From: Pedobacter glucosidilyticus DSM 23534
GTDB taxonomy: Bacteria > Bacteroidota > Bacteroidia > Sphingobacteriales > Sphingobacteriaceae
NCBI RefSeq assembly: GCF_000425145.1
Contig: NZ_AULF01000009.1
Location: 62,001 to 126,000 of the forward strand
DNA: 64,000 nucleotides
Reading direction: 5' to 3'
Made by a program: the position numbers and the translations under genes. The number at the start of each line of letters is the position of its first letter. Positions within the stretch are counted from its first letter, which is position 1. Shown piece by piece: positions 1 to 8,202 of this stretch. Under the pieces are notes generated by a model. That model was not told the origin of the DNA and did not search any database. It saw only the letters and a list, made by a program, of their open reading frames with translations.

Positions 1-1668
1 GTACAATTGAATAATTCAGGAATTGCAGATGGACAATGGCACCATGTAGCTGTTACTTATAATGGTGGTGCAGGAGCAAATTCACAAATAATCATCTATA
101 TAGACGGAGTTAGTAAACCTTTAACCTATAAGAATGGGAATGGATTGTTACCAACTTCTGGTCCTTTCATTCAGTCAGACTTTGAATTAGGAACAAATTT
201 TTCAGGTAAACTAGACGAAACCAGTGTAAGTTTATTGACTTTAAGCCAAAGTGAAGTTACAAGTGTTAGAAATGGTACTTATATAGAGAACAATACACCT
301 AGTTTCAATAAAACCAAAGTAGCAGCTTATTGGAAGTATGATGATGCTGCCACTCCTGGAAAAGATTCTAGAACTTGGTTGGGAGTACTCAATGCTTTAA
401 AATCCACAATCAATGGATATGATGGTATTAAGTTACGTTTAGGTGTTACCAACGGAGATTGGACTAGCATGATTACAAATTCTACAGCTAGACAAAATTT
501 TGCTACCAATATTAATAATATTGTTCAAACCTATGGTCTCGATGGTGTAGATTTAGATTTTGAGTGGGCGTTAAACTCTCAACAATGGGCAGATTATAGT
601 AGTACCATAATAGCAGTGGATGCAGCACTATCGCCAACATCCATCTTTTCAGTATCTCTTCACCCATTATATCATCAAATTAGTACATCAGCTATTGCAG
701 CAGTAGATTTGGTGTCTATTCAATCTTACGGCCCCAACCCTAATAGGTTTCCTTACAGCCAATTTTTAGCCGATATAACTACGGTTACAAATTATGGATT
801 TCCTAAACCTAAACTTTTAATGGGAGTACCGTTTTACGGAACTGCAAGTTCAAATCCTAGCCCAAGTGTTACTACGGGTTATAATGATATTCTCATTGCT
901 AATCCTTCATTAAATCCTGCTTTAGATGAGGCAACCGTTAATGGCACAGCTTTCACTTTTAATGGTAAAAACACCATTATATCAAAAACTATTTATACAA
1001 GAGATCAATTATTAGGTGGTATTATGTCTTGGGATTTAGGTAATGATGCTACACTTTATTCCAATCCATTATCTTTATTAAGAGCCGTAAATACAATAGC
1101 AAATGCTAATATAGGTGAGCCAGATAATTTATTCTTACCTGTTAATATTTCATCATTTTCGGTAAAAGCCAATCTTTCATCGGTAAATGTATTATGGAAA
1201 ACTTCATCAGAACAAAACAGCCAACTTTTTGAAATAGAGCGTAGTATTAATGGTGTTGATTTTTCTGTCCTTGGCTCAGTTTCTGCAAATGGTAACTCCT
1301 CAAAAATAATTTCTTATCAATTTGATGATTTATCACCAGTAACAGGTATAGCTTATTATCGCTTAAAACAAATCGATCAAGATGGTAAATTTGAATATAG
1401 CGATGTTAAGTCTGTTCATTATTACCACGGAAAAAAGGTATCCATCAATATTTACCCTAATCCTGCAAAAGATAAGTTAATAATTAGTGGACCATCCACT
1501 GATATTAAAGAAGTAGTCTTTTCAGATTTAACAGGAAGAGAATTATGGAGAAAAGCTAATCCAGAAACATCTTTAATAATTCCAGAAAACATCAGCCCTG
1601 GAATATATATACTTACAGTAATTTATAAAGACGCCGTATACCAACAAAAAGTAGTTATGCAAAATTAA
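1..1668 (+). CDS. Partial secreted LamG / GH18-like protein with T9SS sorting domain
   Basis: The reading frame is open from base 1, so the start of the gene lies outside the window. Numbering from a TTG at base 7, residues 1-95 have a LamG (concanavalin-A-like) pattern, with GQWHHVAVTYNG and a following IDG. Residues ~125-370 look like a glycoside hydrolase family 18 barrel: DGVDLDFEW at 179-187 matches the DxxDxDxE signature, putting the catalytic Glu at 186. The last ~80 residues contain YPNPAKDKLII and end in a short beta-rich tail, as in type A C-terminal domains of the type 9 secretion system, so the protein is probably exported to the surface or medium. Chitinase or endo-N-acetylglucosaminidase activity is possible. 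The first barrel strands expected before residue ~125 seem to be missing, so activity is uncertain. Confidence 0.8.
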   Translation, partial: VQLNNSGIADGQWHHVAVTYNGGAGANSQIIIYIDGVSKPLTYKNGNGLLPTSGPFIQSDFELGTNFSGKLDETSVSLLTLSQSEVTSVRNGTYIENNTPSFNKTKVAAYWKYDDAATPGKDSRTWLGVLNALKSTINGYDGIKLRLGVTNGDWTSMITNSTARQNFATNINNIVQTYGLDGVDLDFEWALNSQQWADYSSTIIAVDAALSPTSIFSVSLHPLYHQISTSAIAAVDLVSIQSYGPNPNRFPYSQFLADITTVTNYGFPKPKLLMGVPFYGTASSNPSPSVTTGYNDILIANPSLNPALDEATVNGTAFTFNGKNTIISKTIYTRDQLLGGIMSWDLGNDATLYSNPLSLLRAVNTIANANIGEPDNLFLPVNISSFSVKANLSSVNVLWKTSSEQNSQLFEIERSINGVDFSVLGSVSANGNSSKIISYQFDDLSPVTGIAYYRLKQIDQDGKFEYSDVKSVHYYHGKKVSINIYPNPAKDKLIISGPSTDIKEVVFSDLTGRELWRKANPETSLIIPENISPGIYILTVIYKDAVYQQKVVMQN

Positions 1669-1755
1669 TACAGAAACTACGGGTTAAAAATAACCTTGAT
1701 ACACAAGAAAATAATTAGAATAATCATCATTCTGCTAAGCTAAACTTTATCATTG

Positions 1756-1796
1756 ATATAAAACGGAGGATTTTATTCTCCGTTTTATATAAAAAT
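1756..1796 (+). terminator. Hairpin terminator after the GH18-like gene
   Basis: Perfect 13-bp inverted repeat, ATATAAAACGGAG at 1756-1768 and its complement at 1778-1790, followed by an A-run. With A/T runs on both sides it could work in either direction. It separates the GH18-like gene from the GH29 gene. Confidence 0.75.
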
Positions 1797-1932
1797 AAAC
1801 ACTTAAAACGTGAAAATATCAGCGATATATTGTTTGGTGATAAGCATGTTAAACTATACTAATTTTAAATCTGATACTGTAATAAAAATCCGATGAATTT
1901 AAATAATCACTTTTAACTTTAATGGTAACTAA

Positions 1933-3438
1933 ATGAAATTCTTAAAAATAACATTAACAACCCTAACAACATTACTAACGATATTAAATCATGTGAATGC
2001 CCAAAATACGGCTACTATAGAGCCAGAAGATACCGCGTATGATATTATTCGTAAGGCAGCTAATGTTACTCCTACGCCAAGACAGTTACGTTGGCAGCAA
2101 CTAGAACTAACTGCCTTTTTCCATTTTGGTGTTAACACTTATACAGGAAAAGAATGGGGTACAGGAAAAGAAAATCCTAAAATTTTTAATCCTACCAACT
2201 TAGATACCGAACAGTGGATTCGTACAGTAAAAGAGGCAGGTATTAAACAAGTAATTCTGACTGCTAAACATCACGATGGTTTTTGTTTATGGCCAACAGC
2301 TACTACAGAACATTCACTTAAAAATAGCCCTTGGAAAAATGGTAAAGGAGATGTTGTAAAAGAAGTTGCCGAGGCATGCAAGAAATATGATATAGGTTTT
2401 GGTATTTATCTCTCTCCTTGGGATATGAATGCTTCTATATATGGAACACCTGAGTATAACGATTTCTTTTTAGAACAGTTAACAGAATTGCTTACAAAAT
2501 ATGGTCAAATTGATGAGGTTTGGTTTGATGGTGCCAATGGCGAAGGTCCAAATGGAAAAAAACAAGTATATGACTTTAATAGGTGGTACACACATATACG
2601 CAAACTACAACCTCAAGCAGTTATCGCCATCATGGGGCCTGATGTGCGCTGGGTAGGTACAGAAACAGGATATGGGAGAGAAACGGAGTGGAGTGTCTTA
2701 CCAACAGCCGAGAAAGATGAAGAAAAAATTGCTTTACTCTCTCAAAAGGATGTAGCTGTAGTCCCTACGTTATCAGGGTCTTTCAGAGATCAGGATCGTG
2801 GTAGTAGAAGTAAATTAAAAGGTGCAACTGGCCTAATCTGGTATCCAGCAGAAATGGACGTTTCTATTCGTCCGGGATGGTTTTATCGCGAGACAGAAAA
2901 CGATAAAATCAAAACACCAGAAATATTACTCGATATTTATTTTGGTTCAGTAGGGAGAAATGGTGTATTACTTTTGAATATCCCTCCAGATAAACGTGGG
3001 TTGATACATGAAAATGATATAAAAGTTTTACAAGAATGGAAAAGACTTAGAGATGAGATTTTTGATGATAACCTGGTAAAAAAAGCCAAATTGAAAGGTA
3101 ATGGTGAAAAGTTAAAAGCAGTTAAAGATGATAACTATAATACTTTTTGGACAACCAAAGGAAACGATAGTACAGCTGTAATAGATTTGAGCTTTAAAAC
3201 TCCACAAACCATGAACGTATTCGAGTTGCAAGAAAATATTGCTATTGGGCAACGTATTGAGAAATTTATTGTAGAATACAAAGATGGAGAAGAATGGAAA
3301 AAAGCTATAGAAGGCACCACAGTAGGATACAAACGCTTGATACAATTTCCAGAAATAACAACTTCATTCATCCGTTTAAAAATTGTTTCTTCTCGTTTAT
3401 CACCAACACTCTCCAAAATAGGATTATACAAACAATAA
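1933..3438 (+). CDS. Alpha-L-fucosidase (GH29), secreted
   Basis: A 501-residue protein expected to release L-fucose from glycan ends in the periplasm. Residues 1-23 form a signal peptide ending HVNA-Q. The GH29 barrel follows, with HFG at 64-66, AKHHDGF at 111-117 and VWFDGANG at 197-204; Asp199 is the expected nucleophile. The last ~130 residues look like an F5/8 type C (discoidin-like) carbohydrate-binding domain, the arrangement seen in Bacteroidota GH29 enzymes. It is followed by GH2, GH43, GH127 and CE7 genes in the same direction, which suggests a shared glycan target. The family call is strong. Whether the linkage preference is alpha-1,2 or alpha-1,3/4 cannot be told from the sequence. 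Confidence 0.9.
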   Translation: MKFLKITLTTLTTLLTILNHVNAQNTATIEPEDTAYDIIRKAANVTPTPRQLRWQQLELTAFFHFGVNTYTGKEWGTGKENPKIFNPTNLDTEQWIRTVKEAGIKQVILTAKHHDGFCLWPTATTEHSLKNSPWKNGKGDVVKEVAEACKKYDIGFGIYLSPWDMNASIYGTPEYNDFFLEQLTELLTKYGQIDEVWFDGANGEGPNGKKQVYDFNRWYTHIRKLQPQAVIAIMGPDVRWVGTETGYGRETEWSVLPTAEKDEEKIALLSQKDVAVVPTLSGSFRDQDRGSRSKLKGATGLIWYPAEMDVSIRPGWFYRETENDKIKTPEILLDIYFGSVGRNGVLLLNIPPDKRGLIHENDIKVLQEWKRLRDEIFDDNLVKKAKLKGNGEKLKAVKDDNYNTFWTTKGNDSTAVIDLSFKTPQTMNVFELQENIAIGQRIEKFIVEYKDGEEWKKAIEGTTVGYKRLIQFPEITTSFIRLKIVSSRLSPTLSKIGLYKQ

Positions 3439-3605
3439 TTAAAAAAACTTATTAAAGGAATCTAAGAAATAAGGATGGATGCAAACAGTATCTATCCTTA
3501 AAAAATCTTAAAGAAATCTACCAATGATTTTAAAGCCCCAAAGGCAACTTCTAAAAAACTTTACTATACCAATCAATTTTAAAAGTAACTTCTAAACTTG
3601 TTAAG

Positions 3606-5642
3606 ATGACAAAACAATATCTTAAATCATTTTATGCCCTTATTGGCTTCTTCTTATGGACATTGCCCACATGGGCACAAAGAGATACTATTCTATTAAA
3701 TGAAAATTGGCAGTTCCTGATGGATAAAAATGCTAAAGGAATGGAACAAAAATGGTTTGAAAAGCAATTAGATAATTCTAAAACTATAAATATTCCACAT
3801 ACATGGAATGTAGAAGAAGAAAATCAGAATTTTTATGGTTGGGGATGGTATCAAAAAACGATACAAGTACCCAAATCATGGAAAGATAAAAATGTTACTA
3901 TAGAATTTGGTGCTGTAAATCATACTTCCTATATCTACTTAAATGGGAAAAAAATCTATGAAAATATAGGAGATGGCTTCAATAAATTTTATGTTAATCT
4001 TAATGGAAAACTCAACTACGGGCAAAAAAATACGTTAACAGTAGCTGTAAATAATGATTATGGGCGTAATAAAATTCCTTTCGGTAACTCGTTTGATTGG
4101 CCCAATGATGGTGGTATTATCCGTAAAGTTAAAATGATTGTAAGCGGAAAACCTGCTGCTGCTTACCTTCATGCATCATCATCTGTACATCTAGAGGATG
4201 AATCAGTAAAATTAAAACTAAAAATAGGATTTGACCAATCTCTTGATACAAAAACAAGCTTTTTGGTGAAAATCACCGAAGAAAACCAGCCTTCAAAAAA
4301 AGTAATTTGGCAAAAAGTAAGTACAGCACAATGGAAGAAAGAAGAAGCAGAAATTAATATCAAACTTGATAAAGTAAATCTTTGGCATTTTGATCGTCCA
4401 AACCTGTACAAAGTAGATGTTACCATTATAAATAATAAGAAAGCCGTTGATAAAATAGCTATAAATACAGGTTTCAGAACCTTCCAATTTAAAAATGGCA
4501 AAACCTACCTAAACGGAGAGCACATTAAATTAATGGGGATAGAGTGGACAGCTGGTTCTAACCCTAATTATGGTTTTGCAGAACCAGATAGCGAAATTAT
4601 ACGTCATGCCCGTATGATGAAAAATGTAAACGCCATATTTAGCCGTTTACATTTTACACAGGATGATTTGTTTTATGATTTCTGCGATCGGAATGGAATC
4701 TTATTACAAACAGAAGTACCACTTTGGGGTCCAGAAACGCCTGTTAATGATACCATCAAAACGTTAGCGCATACCCAACTTAACCGTATGGTTAAAAATC
4801 TTTATAATCATCCCTCTATTTTTGGATGGGGAGTAGGTAACGAGCTACGTGGGAGAGATCTGGAAATGAAAAAAATGATTAGCGGACTATTGGCTACGAC
4901 AAGAAGTTTAGATCCTAACAGAATGACAAGTTATGTAAGTAATACTTTAAAAAATGGCTTTAATACAAATTCTAATTTTGTTCCTGATGCTGGTAGCTTT
5001 GGCGATTATTTAATGATGAATGAATACGCTGCAAGCTGGTGGAACATCCCTCAAGCCAAACTTTCTAACTATCTTGATAGCATTCATCATTCTTATCCAG
5101 ATAAGCCATTCTTTATATCAGAATTTGGCCTATGTGAGCCTAATTTTAAAGGAGGCGATAAAAGACGTATAGAAGACCTCATTTACCACATGGCAGTATA
5201 TGAGTCTAAACCCTATGTAGAAGGGGCAATATATTTTGATTTAACAGATTACCGTACTCATTATCCTGGTACCATGGATAAAAATAAATTTAGGAGAAGA
5301 ATCCACGGAGTTTACGATATGTACGGAAATCCTAAACAGTCAATGGAAGTACTACGCGAAATGTCTTCTCCGTTAGAAGTGCAGTACATGTATAAAAAAA
5401 GAGGAAAGCTATGGCTCACCATTTTTGGTAGCATAGGGCTTCCCCAGCATATAGTTAAAGGGTATAAATTATATGTTTCTGATAAAACAAGTAATTATAA
5501 GCTTTATAGAGCATACCAATTGCCAGAAATTAAACCCGGGGAACGTTTAGATTTAGAAATAGATGATTTATTTAACGGAGAAGGTATTGTAACTGTAGAG
5601 CGCCCTAATGGTTATGTAGTTACGCAAAAATCATTTTATTAA
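3606..5642 (+). CDS. Glycoside hydrolase family 2 (beta-galactosidase/beta-glucuronidase-like)
   Basis: A 678-residue exo-glycosidase with a signal peptide (residues 1-24, ending PTWA-Q). An N-terminal jelly-roll domain (~30-180) is followed by an immunoglobulin-like domain (~185-290) and a TIM barrel (~300-600). The barrel shows GNE at 411-413 (acid/base Glu413) and FISEFG at 503-508 (nucleophile Glu506). It lacks the extra C-terminal domains of LacZ, so it belongs with the shorter GH2 enzymes. Beta-galactosidase, beta-glucuronidase and beta-mannosidase are all possible; the galactoside reading suits the arabinose/fucose-targeting neighbours. The gap to the GH29 gene upstream is 167 bp. Confidence 0.85.
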   Translation: MTKQYLKSFYALIGFFLWTLPTWAQRDTILLNENWQFLMDKNAKGMEQKWFEKQLDNSKTINIPHTWNVEEENQNFYGWGWYQKTIQVPKSWKDKNVTIEFGAVNHTSYIYLNGKKIYENIGDGFNKFYVNLNGKLNYGQKNTLTVAVNNDYGRNKIPFGNSFDWPNDGGIIRKVKMIVSGKPAAAYLHASSSVHLEDESVKLKLKIGFDQSLDTKTSFLVKITEENQPSKKVIWQKVSTAQWKKEEAEINIKLDKVNLWHFDRPNLYKVDVTIINNKKAVDKIAINTGFRTFQFKNGKTYLNGEHIKLMGIEWTAGSNPNYGFAEPDSEIIRHARMMKNVNAIFSRLHFTQDDLFYDFCDRNGILLQTEVPLWGPETPVNDTIKTLAHTQLNRMVKNLYNHPSIFGWGVGNELRGRDLEMKKMISGLLATTRSLDPNRMTSYVSNTLKNGFNTNSNFVPDAGSFGDYLMMNEYAASWWNIPQAKLSNYLDSIHHSYPDKPFFISEFGLCEPNFKGGDKRRIEDLIYHMAVYESKPYVEGAIYFDLTDYRTHYPGTMDKNKFRRRIHGVYDMYGNPKQSMEVLREMSSPLEVQYMYKKRGKLWLTIFGSIGLPQHIVKGYKLYVSDKTSNYKLYRAYQLPEIKPGERLDLEIDDLFNGEGIVTVERPNGYVVTQKSFY

Positions 5643-6110
5643 ATCTAAACTTAAATCAAATCATTAATGTAAAGTTGCAAACTAACGGAGTAATCCTTTT
5701 CAAATGGGGGAGACACTAGTCAAATACATGGAAAGCGTGGAAGATAGCATTCTTATGATTTTAAGATTTTTCTGCACAACCAATTGGCAAGGTGTCTACC
5801 CTATAGAGAAGGTTTAGGAGGCAAAGTATGCCTCGTGTCTTTTTCATATTTAGTACTAATAAATGCCAATTAACTAGATTTCTTTTTTTAATAAAATTAT
5901 TTCTATAATTATCTTATATTTTAAGTTGTATGGAACATCTATAATACATCCTGCACAACATAGTCACAAATTGTTGAAAAGACAGAGTAATAAAAACATT
6001 AAAACATTTCGGACTTAAAGATAAATTCAGCGACATTTTTTGTAAAGAATTTGGAAACAATAGTGAAAAAAATAAACAAATTTCGAAACGTAATTTTAAA
6101 ATTGGACGTT

Positions 6111-6214
6111 CCACCTAACCACCCAACCCCCTAACCACCCAACCACCCAACCACCTAACAAACTAACCAACCAACCACCTAATCACCTAACAAACTAACC
6201 ACCCAACCACCCAA
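6111..6214. repeat. 13-copy octanucleotide tandem repeat
   Basis: Thirteen uninterrupted 8-bp units with consensus CCACCYAA. Variants include CCACCTAA, CCACCCAA, CAAACTAA and TCACCTAA. The + strand of the array contains no G, so the two strands are strongly asymmetric. It lies ~290 bp upstream of the GH43 gene in non-coding DNA. Confidence 0.9.
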
Positions 6215-6308
6215 CACATACATCACACATAGATCACACATATCAATCCGAAGGATCACCGAAGGAAGAAAACACCAAAAACCAGACTTTTCGCCATTTT
6301 TCACTTAT

Positions 6309-6363
6309 TTCAGCAGCAAGAGCAGTAGAGCCAACAGAAGCTAATAGGTTCTATTTTGTTCTA
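6309..6363. repeat. Dispersed 55-bp repeat, copy 1
   Basis: About 50 of 55 bases match 23338-23392 by hand alignment, and all five differences are transitions. In this copy the 3' part (GGTTCTATTTTGTTCT) is partly duplicated ~30 bp downstream. Weaker similarity resumes at ~6395 (TTTGGAA). The substitutions change residues in the frames I checked, so it does not look coding. Confidence 0.75.
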
Positions 6364-6503
6364 AACAAGTTGCATAAGGTTTTATTTTGTTCTTTTAGCT
6401 CAAACACATTTGGAACTTCATTTTATATGGATAACAATTTTAGCATCTTTATGTGCGTAAAGCTTAAAAACAAGCTCTATCATTAAAACCAATTTAAGCC
6501 TCC

Positions 6504-8153
6504 ATGAGTCAGTATTTCATATTTTCAAGACTTAGAAAATTTTGTATATTATTTTTATTAAGTGTTAGCAGTACATTTGCACAAGACAAGCCCGTATTAC
6601 AAAACCCGGTTTTAAAAGGATATTATCCAGATCCAAGCATTTGCCGTGTAAATGATGATTATTATCTGGTTTGTTCAACTAACGAGTATTTTCCCGGTTT
6701 ACCCATCTTCCATAGTAAAGATTTAGCAAATTGGCAGCAAATAGGCCATGCTTTAGATAGGCCAGATCAAATAAGATTAGATAGCGTAAACCCATCAGGA
6801 GGGATTTTTGCACCTACCATCAGATACCATCAGGGGCTATACTATATTTTATGTACCAGAGCCGGTGGCGATCCTGTAAAAAGAAATTTTGTGATAACAG
6901 CAACAAATCCCGCTGGCCCATGGAGCAATCCCTATTGGCTGGAAGAAGCCCCAGGTATAGACCCTTCTTTGTTTTTTGATGACGATGGAAAAGCTTGGTA
7001 CACAGGTAATAAAATCCCAAATAAAGAAAGATATTTTAAACAAAGAGAAATTTGGTTGCAAGAGTTTGATACCAAAACCATGAAACTTAAAGGTCCGGTA
7101 ACCCTTTTATTGGATGAAGGAGCAACCAGAGAAGCCCGTAATATAGAAGCCCCACATATTTATAAGGTAAACGGTTATTATTACCTCATCATAGCAGAAG
7201 GAGGTACAGATTTTAACCATGCTGTTACTGTTTTTAGAAGTAAAAGCATTCAGGGACCTTATGAAATTGGAGCTAAAAATCCCATCATCACCAGCAGACA
7301 TTTAGGCAATCATTACCCTATACAAAATATTGGGCATGCAGATTTTGTAGAAACACAAAATGGCGAGTGGTATACCGTTTTGCTCGGAACCAGACCCTAC
7401 GGTGGAAAAGGTCTGGCTAATTTAGCTCGCGAAACTTTTATAGCACCCTTAATTTGGGAAGATGGATGGCCAGTTGTAGCACCCGGCGAAGGCAAAGTAC
7501 TCCCCCAGTTTCCTTTTCCTAATTTGCCAGCGTTTAAGGTAGCCAAGCCTGATAGAAGAGATGATTTTGATAGTGATAAATTAGCCTATCAATGGAATTT
7601 CATCAGAACACCATCAGCAAATTTATATTCGCTAACCCAAAAAGAAGGAACTTTAAGGCTATATCTGAAACCAGAAACCATTACAGAAAAAGCTAACCCA
7701 GCTTTTATTGGACGCAGGCAACAGCATATCAATTTCTCGGCAAGTACATTCATGGAGTTTAATCCAAAAAATAAAGAAACAGCAGGGTTGTTGGTTTATC
7801 AAAACCCAACCCATCATTTTAAGTTGGAGTATCTCTTACAGAATGGAAAAAAGGTGTTGCGCTTAACCAAGGTAAAAGCAGGAGAGGTAGAAATACTAGC
7901 AGAAAAAGCTGTTGATGCCAAACAATTATTTTTAAAAGTATCTGCCAAAGGTCAGGCCTATACCTTTCACTACGCTACAAAAGAAAACGAATGGAACTTA
8001 TTACTAGATGATGTGGAAGGCACCATGCTTAACAGAACAATGGCAGGAGGCTTTACAGGAGTTTACCTAGCTATGTATGCCAGTAGTAATGGTTTAAAAA
8101 CCAAGAATTATGCAGATTTTGCATGGTTTGATTATTTGGGTGAAGATAAATAG
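6504..8153 (+). CDS. GH43 beta-xylosidase/alpha-L-arabinofuranosidase
   Basis: A 549-residue secreted enzyme (signal peptide to ~residue 26, STFA-Q). The GH43 five-bladed propeller covers ~residues 30-330, with YPDPS at 41-45 (base Asp43), GIDPS at 151-155 (Asp153, pKa modulator) and NIEAPH at 213-218 (acid Glu215). All three catalytic residues are present. The C-terminal ~200 residues form a beta-sandwich domain of the kind found in long GH43 enzymes acting on xylo- or arabino-oligosaccharides. The next gene begins 49 bp downstream and encodes a beta-L-arabinofuranosidase-family enzyme, which supports arabinose-containing substrates; substrate choice is inference. Confidence 0.88.
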   Translation: MSQYFIFSRLRKFCILFLLSVSSTFAQDKPVLQNPVLKGYYPDPSICRVNDDYYLVCSTNEYFPGLPIFHSKDLANWQQIGHALDRPDQIRLDSVNPSGGIFAPTIRYHQGLYYILCTRAGGDPVKRNFVITATNPAGPWSNPYWLEEAPGIDPSLFFDDDGKAWYTGNKIPNKERYFKQREIWLQEFDTKTMKLKGPVTLLLDEGATREARNIEAPHIYKVNGYYYLIIAEGGTDFNHAVTVFRSKSIQGPYEIGAKNPIITSRHLGNHYPIQNIGHADFVETQNGEWYTVLLGTRPYGGKGLANLARETFIAPLIWEDGWPVVAPGEGKVLPQFPFPNLPAFKVAKPDRRDDFDSDKLAYQWNFIRTPSANLYSLTQKEGTLRLYLKPETITEKANPAFIGRRQQHINFSASTFMEFNPKNKETAGLLVYQNPTHHFKLEYLLQNGKKVLRLTKVKAGEVEILAEKAVDAKQLFLKVSAKGQAYTFHYATKENEWNLLLDDVEGTMLNRTMAGGFTGVYLAMYASSNGLKTKNYADFAWFDYLGEDK

Positions 8154-8202
8154 GCAGTACAACAATAATGATGTTTTTTACGATGAATAGCTCCTTCCCA
8201 TT

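Larger units (their letters stand above)
5643..6503. other. 861-bp gene-free region before the GH43 gene
   Basis: No supportable gene. It holds a weak hairpin at ~5816-5832 (GAGGC...GCCTC followed by a T-rich stretch), an AT-rich stretch at ~5880-6110, a 13-copy octanucleotide repeat (6111-6214), and one copy of a 55-bp dispersed repeat (6309-6363) whose second copy lies at 23338-23392. The GH43 promoter should be in the last ~120 bp, but no clean TTTG/TAnnTTTG pair is visible. Confidence 0.7.

Noticed and set aside
3112-3431. Two minus-strand frames of 77 and 98 codons opposite the fucosidase gene
   Set aside because: Antisense shadows of the GH29 C-terminal domain with no independent support.
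5914-6114. 66-codon minus-strand reading frame in the gap before GH43
   Set aside because: No recognisable protein features or start context; low-complexity hydrophobic translation from AT-rich DNA that ends at the tandem repeat.
6111-6214. Possible CRISPR array
   Set aside because: The units are 8 bp and contiguous, with no spacers and no cas genes nearby.
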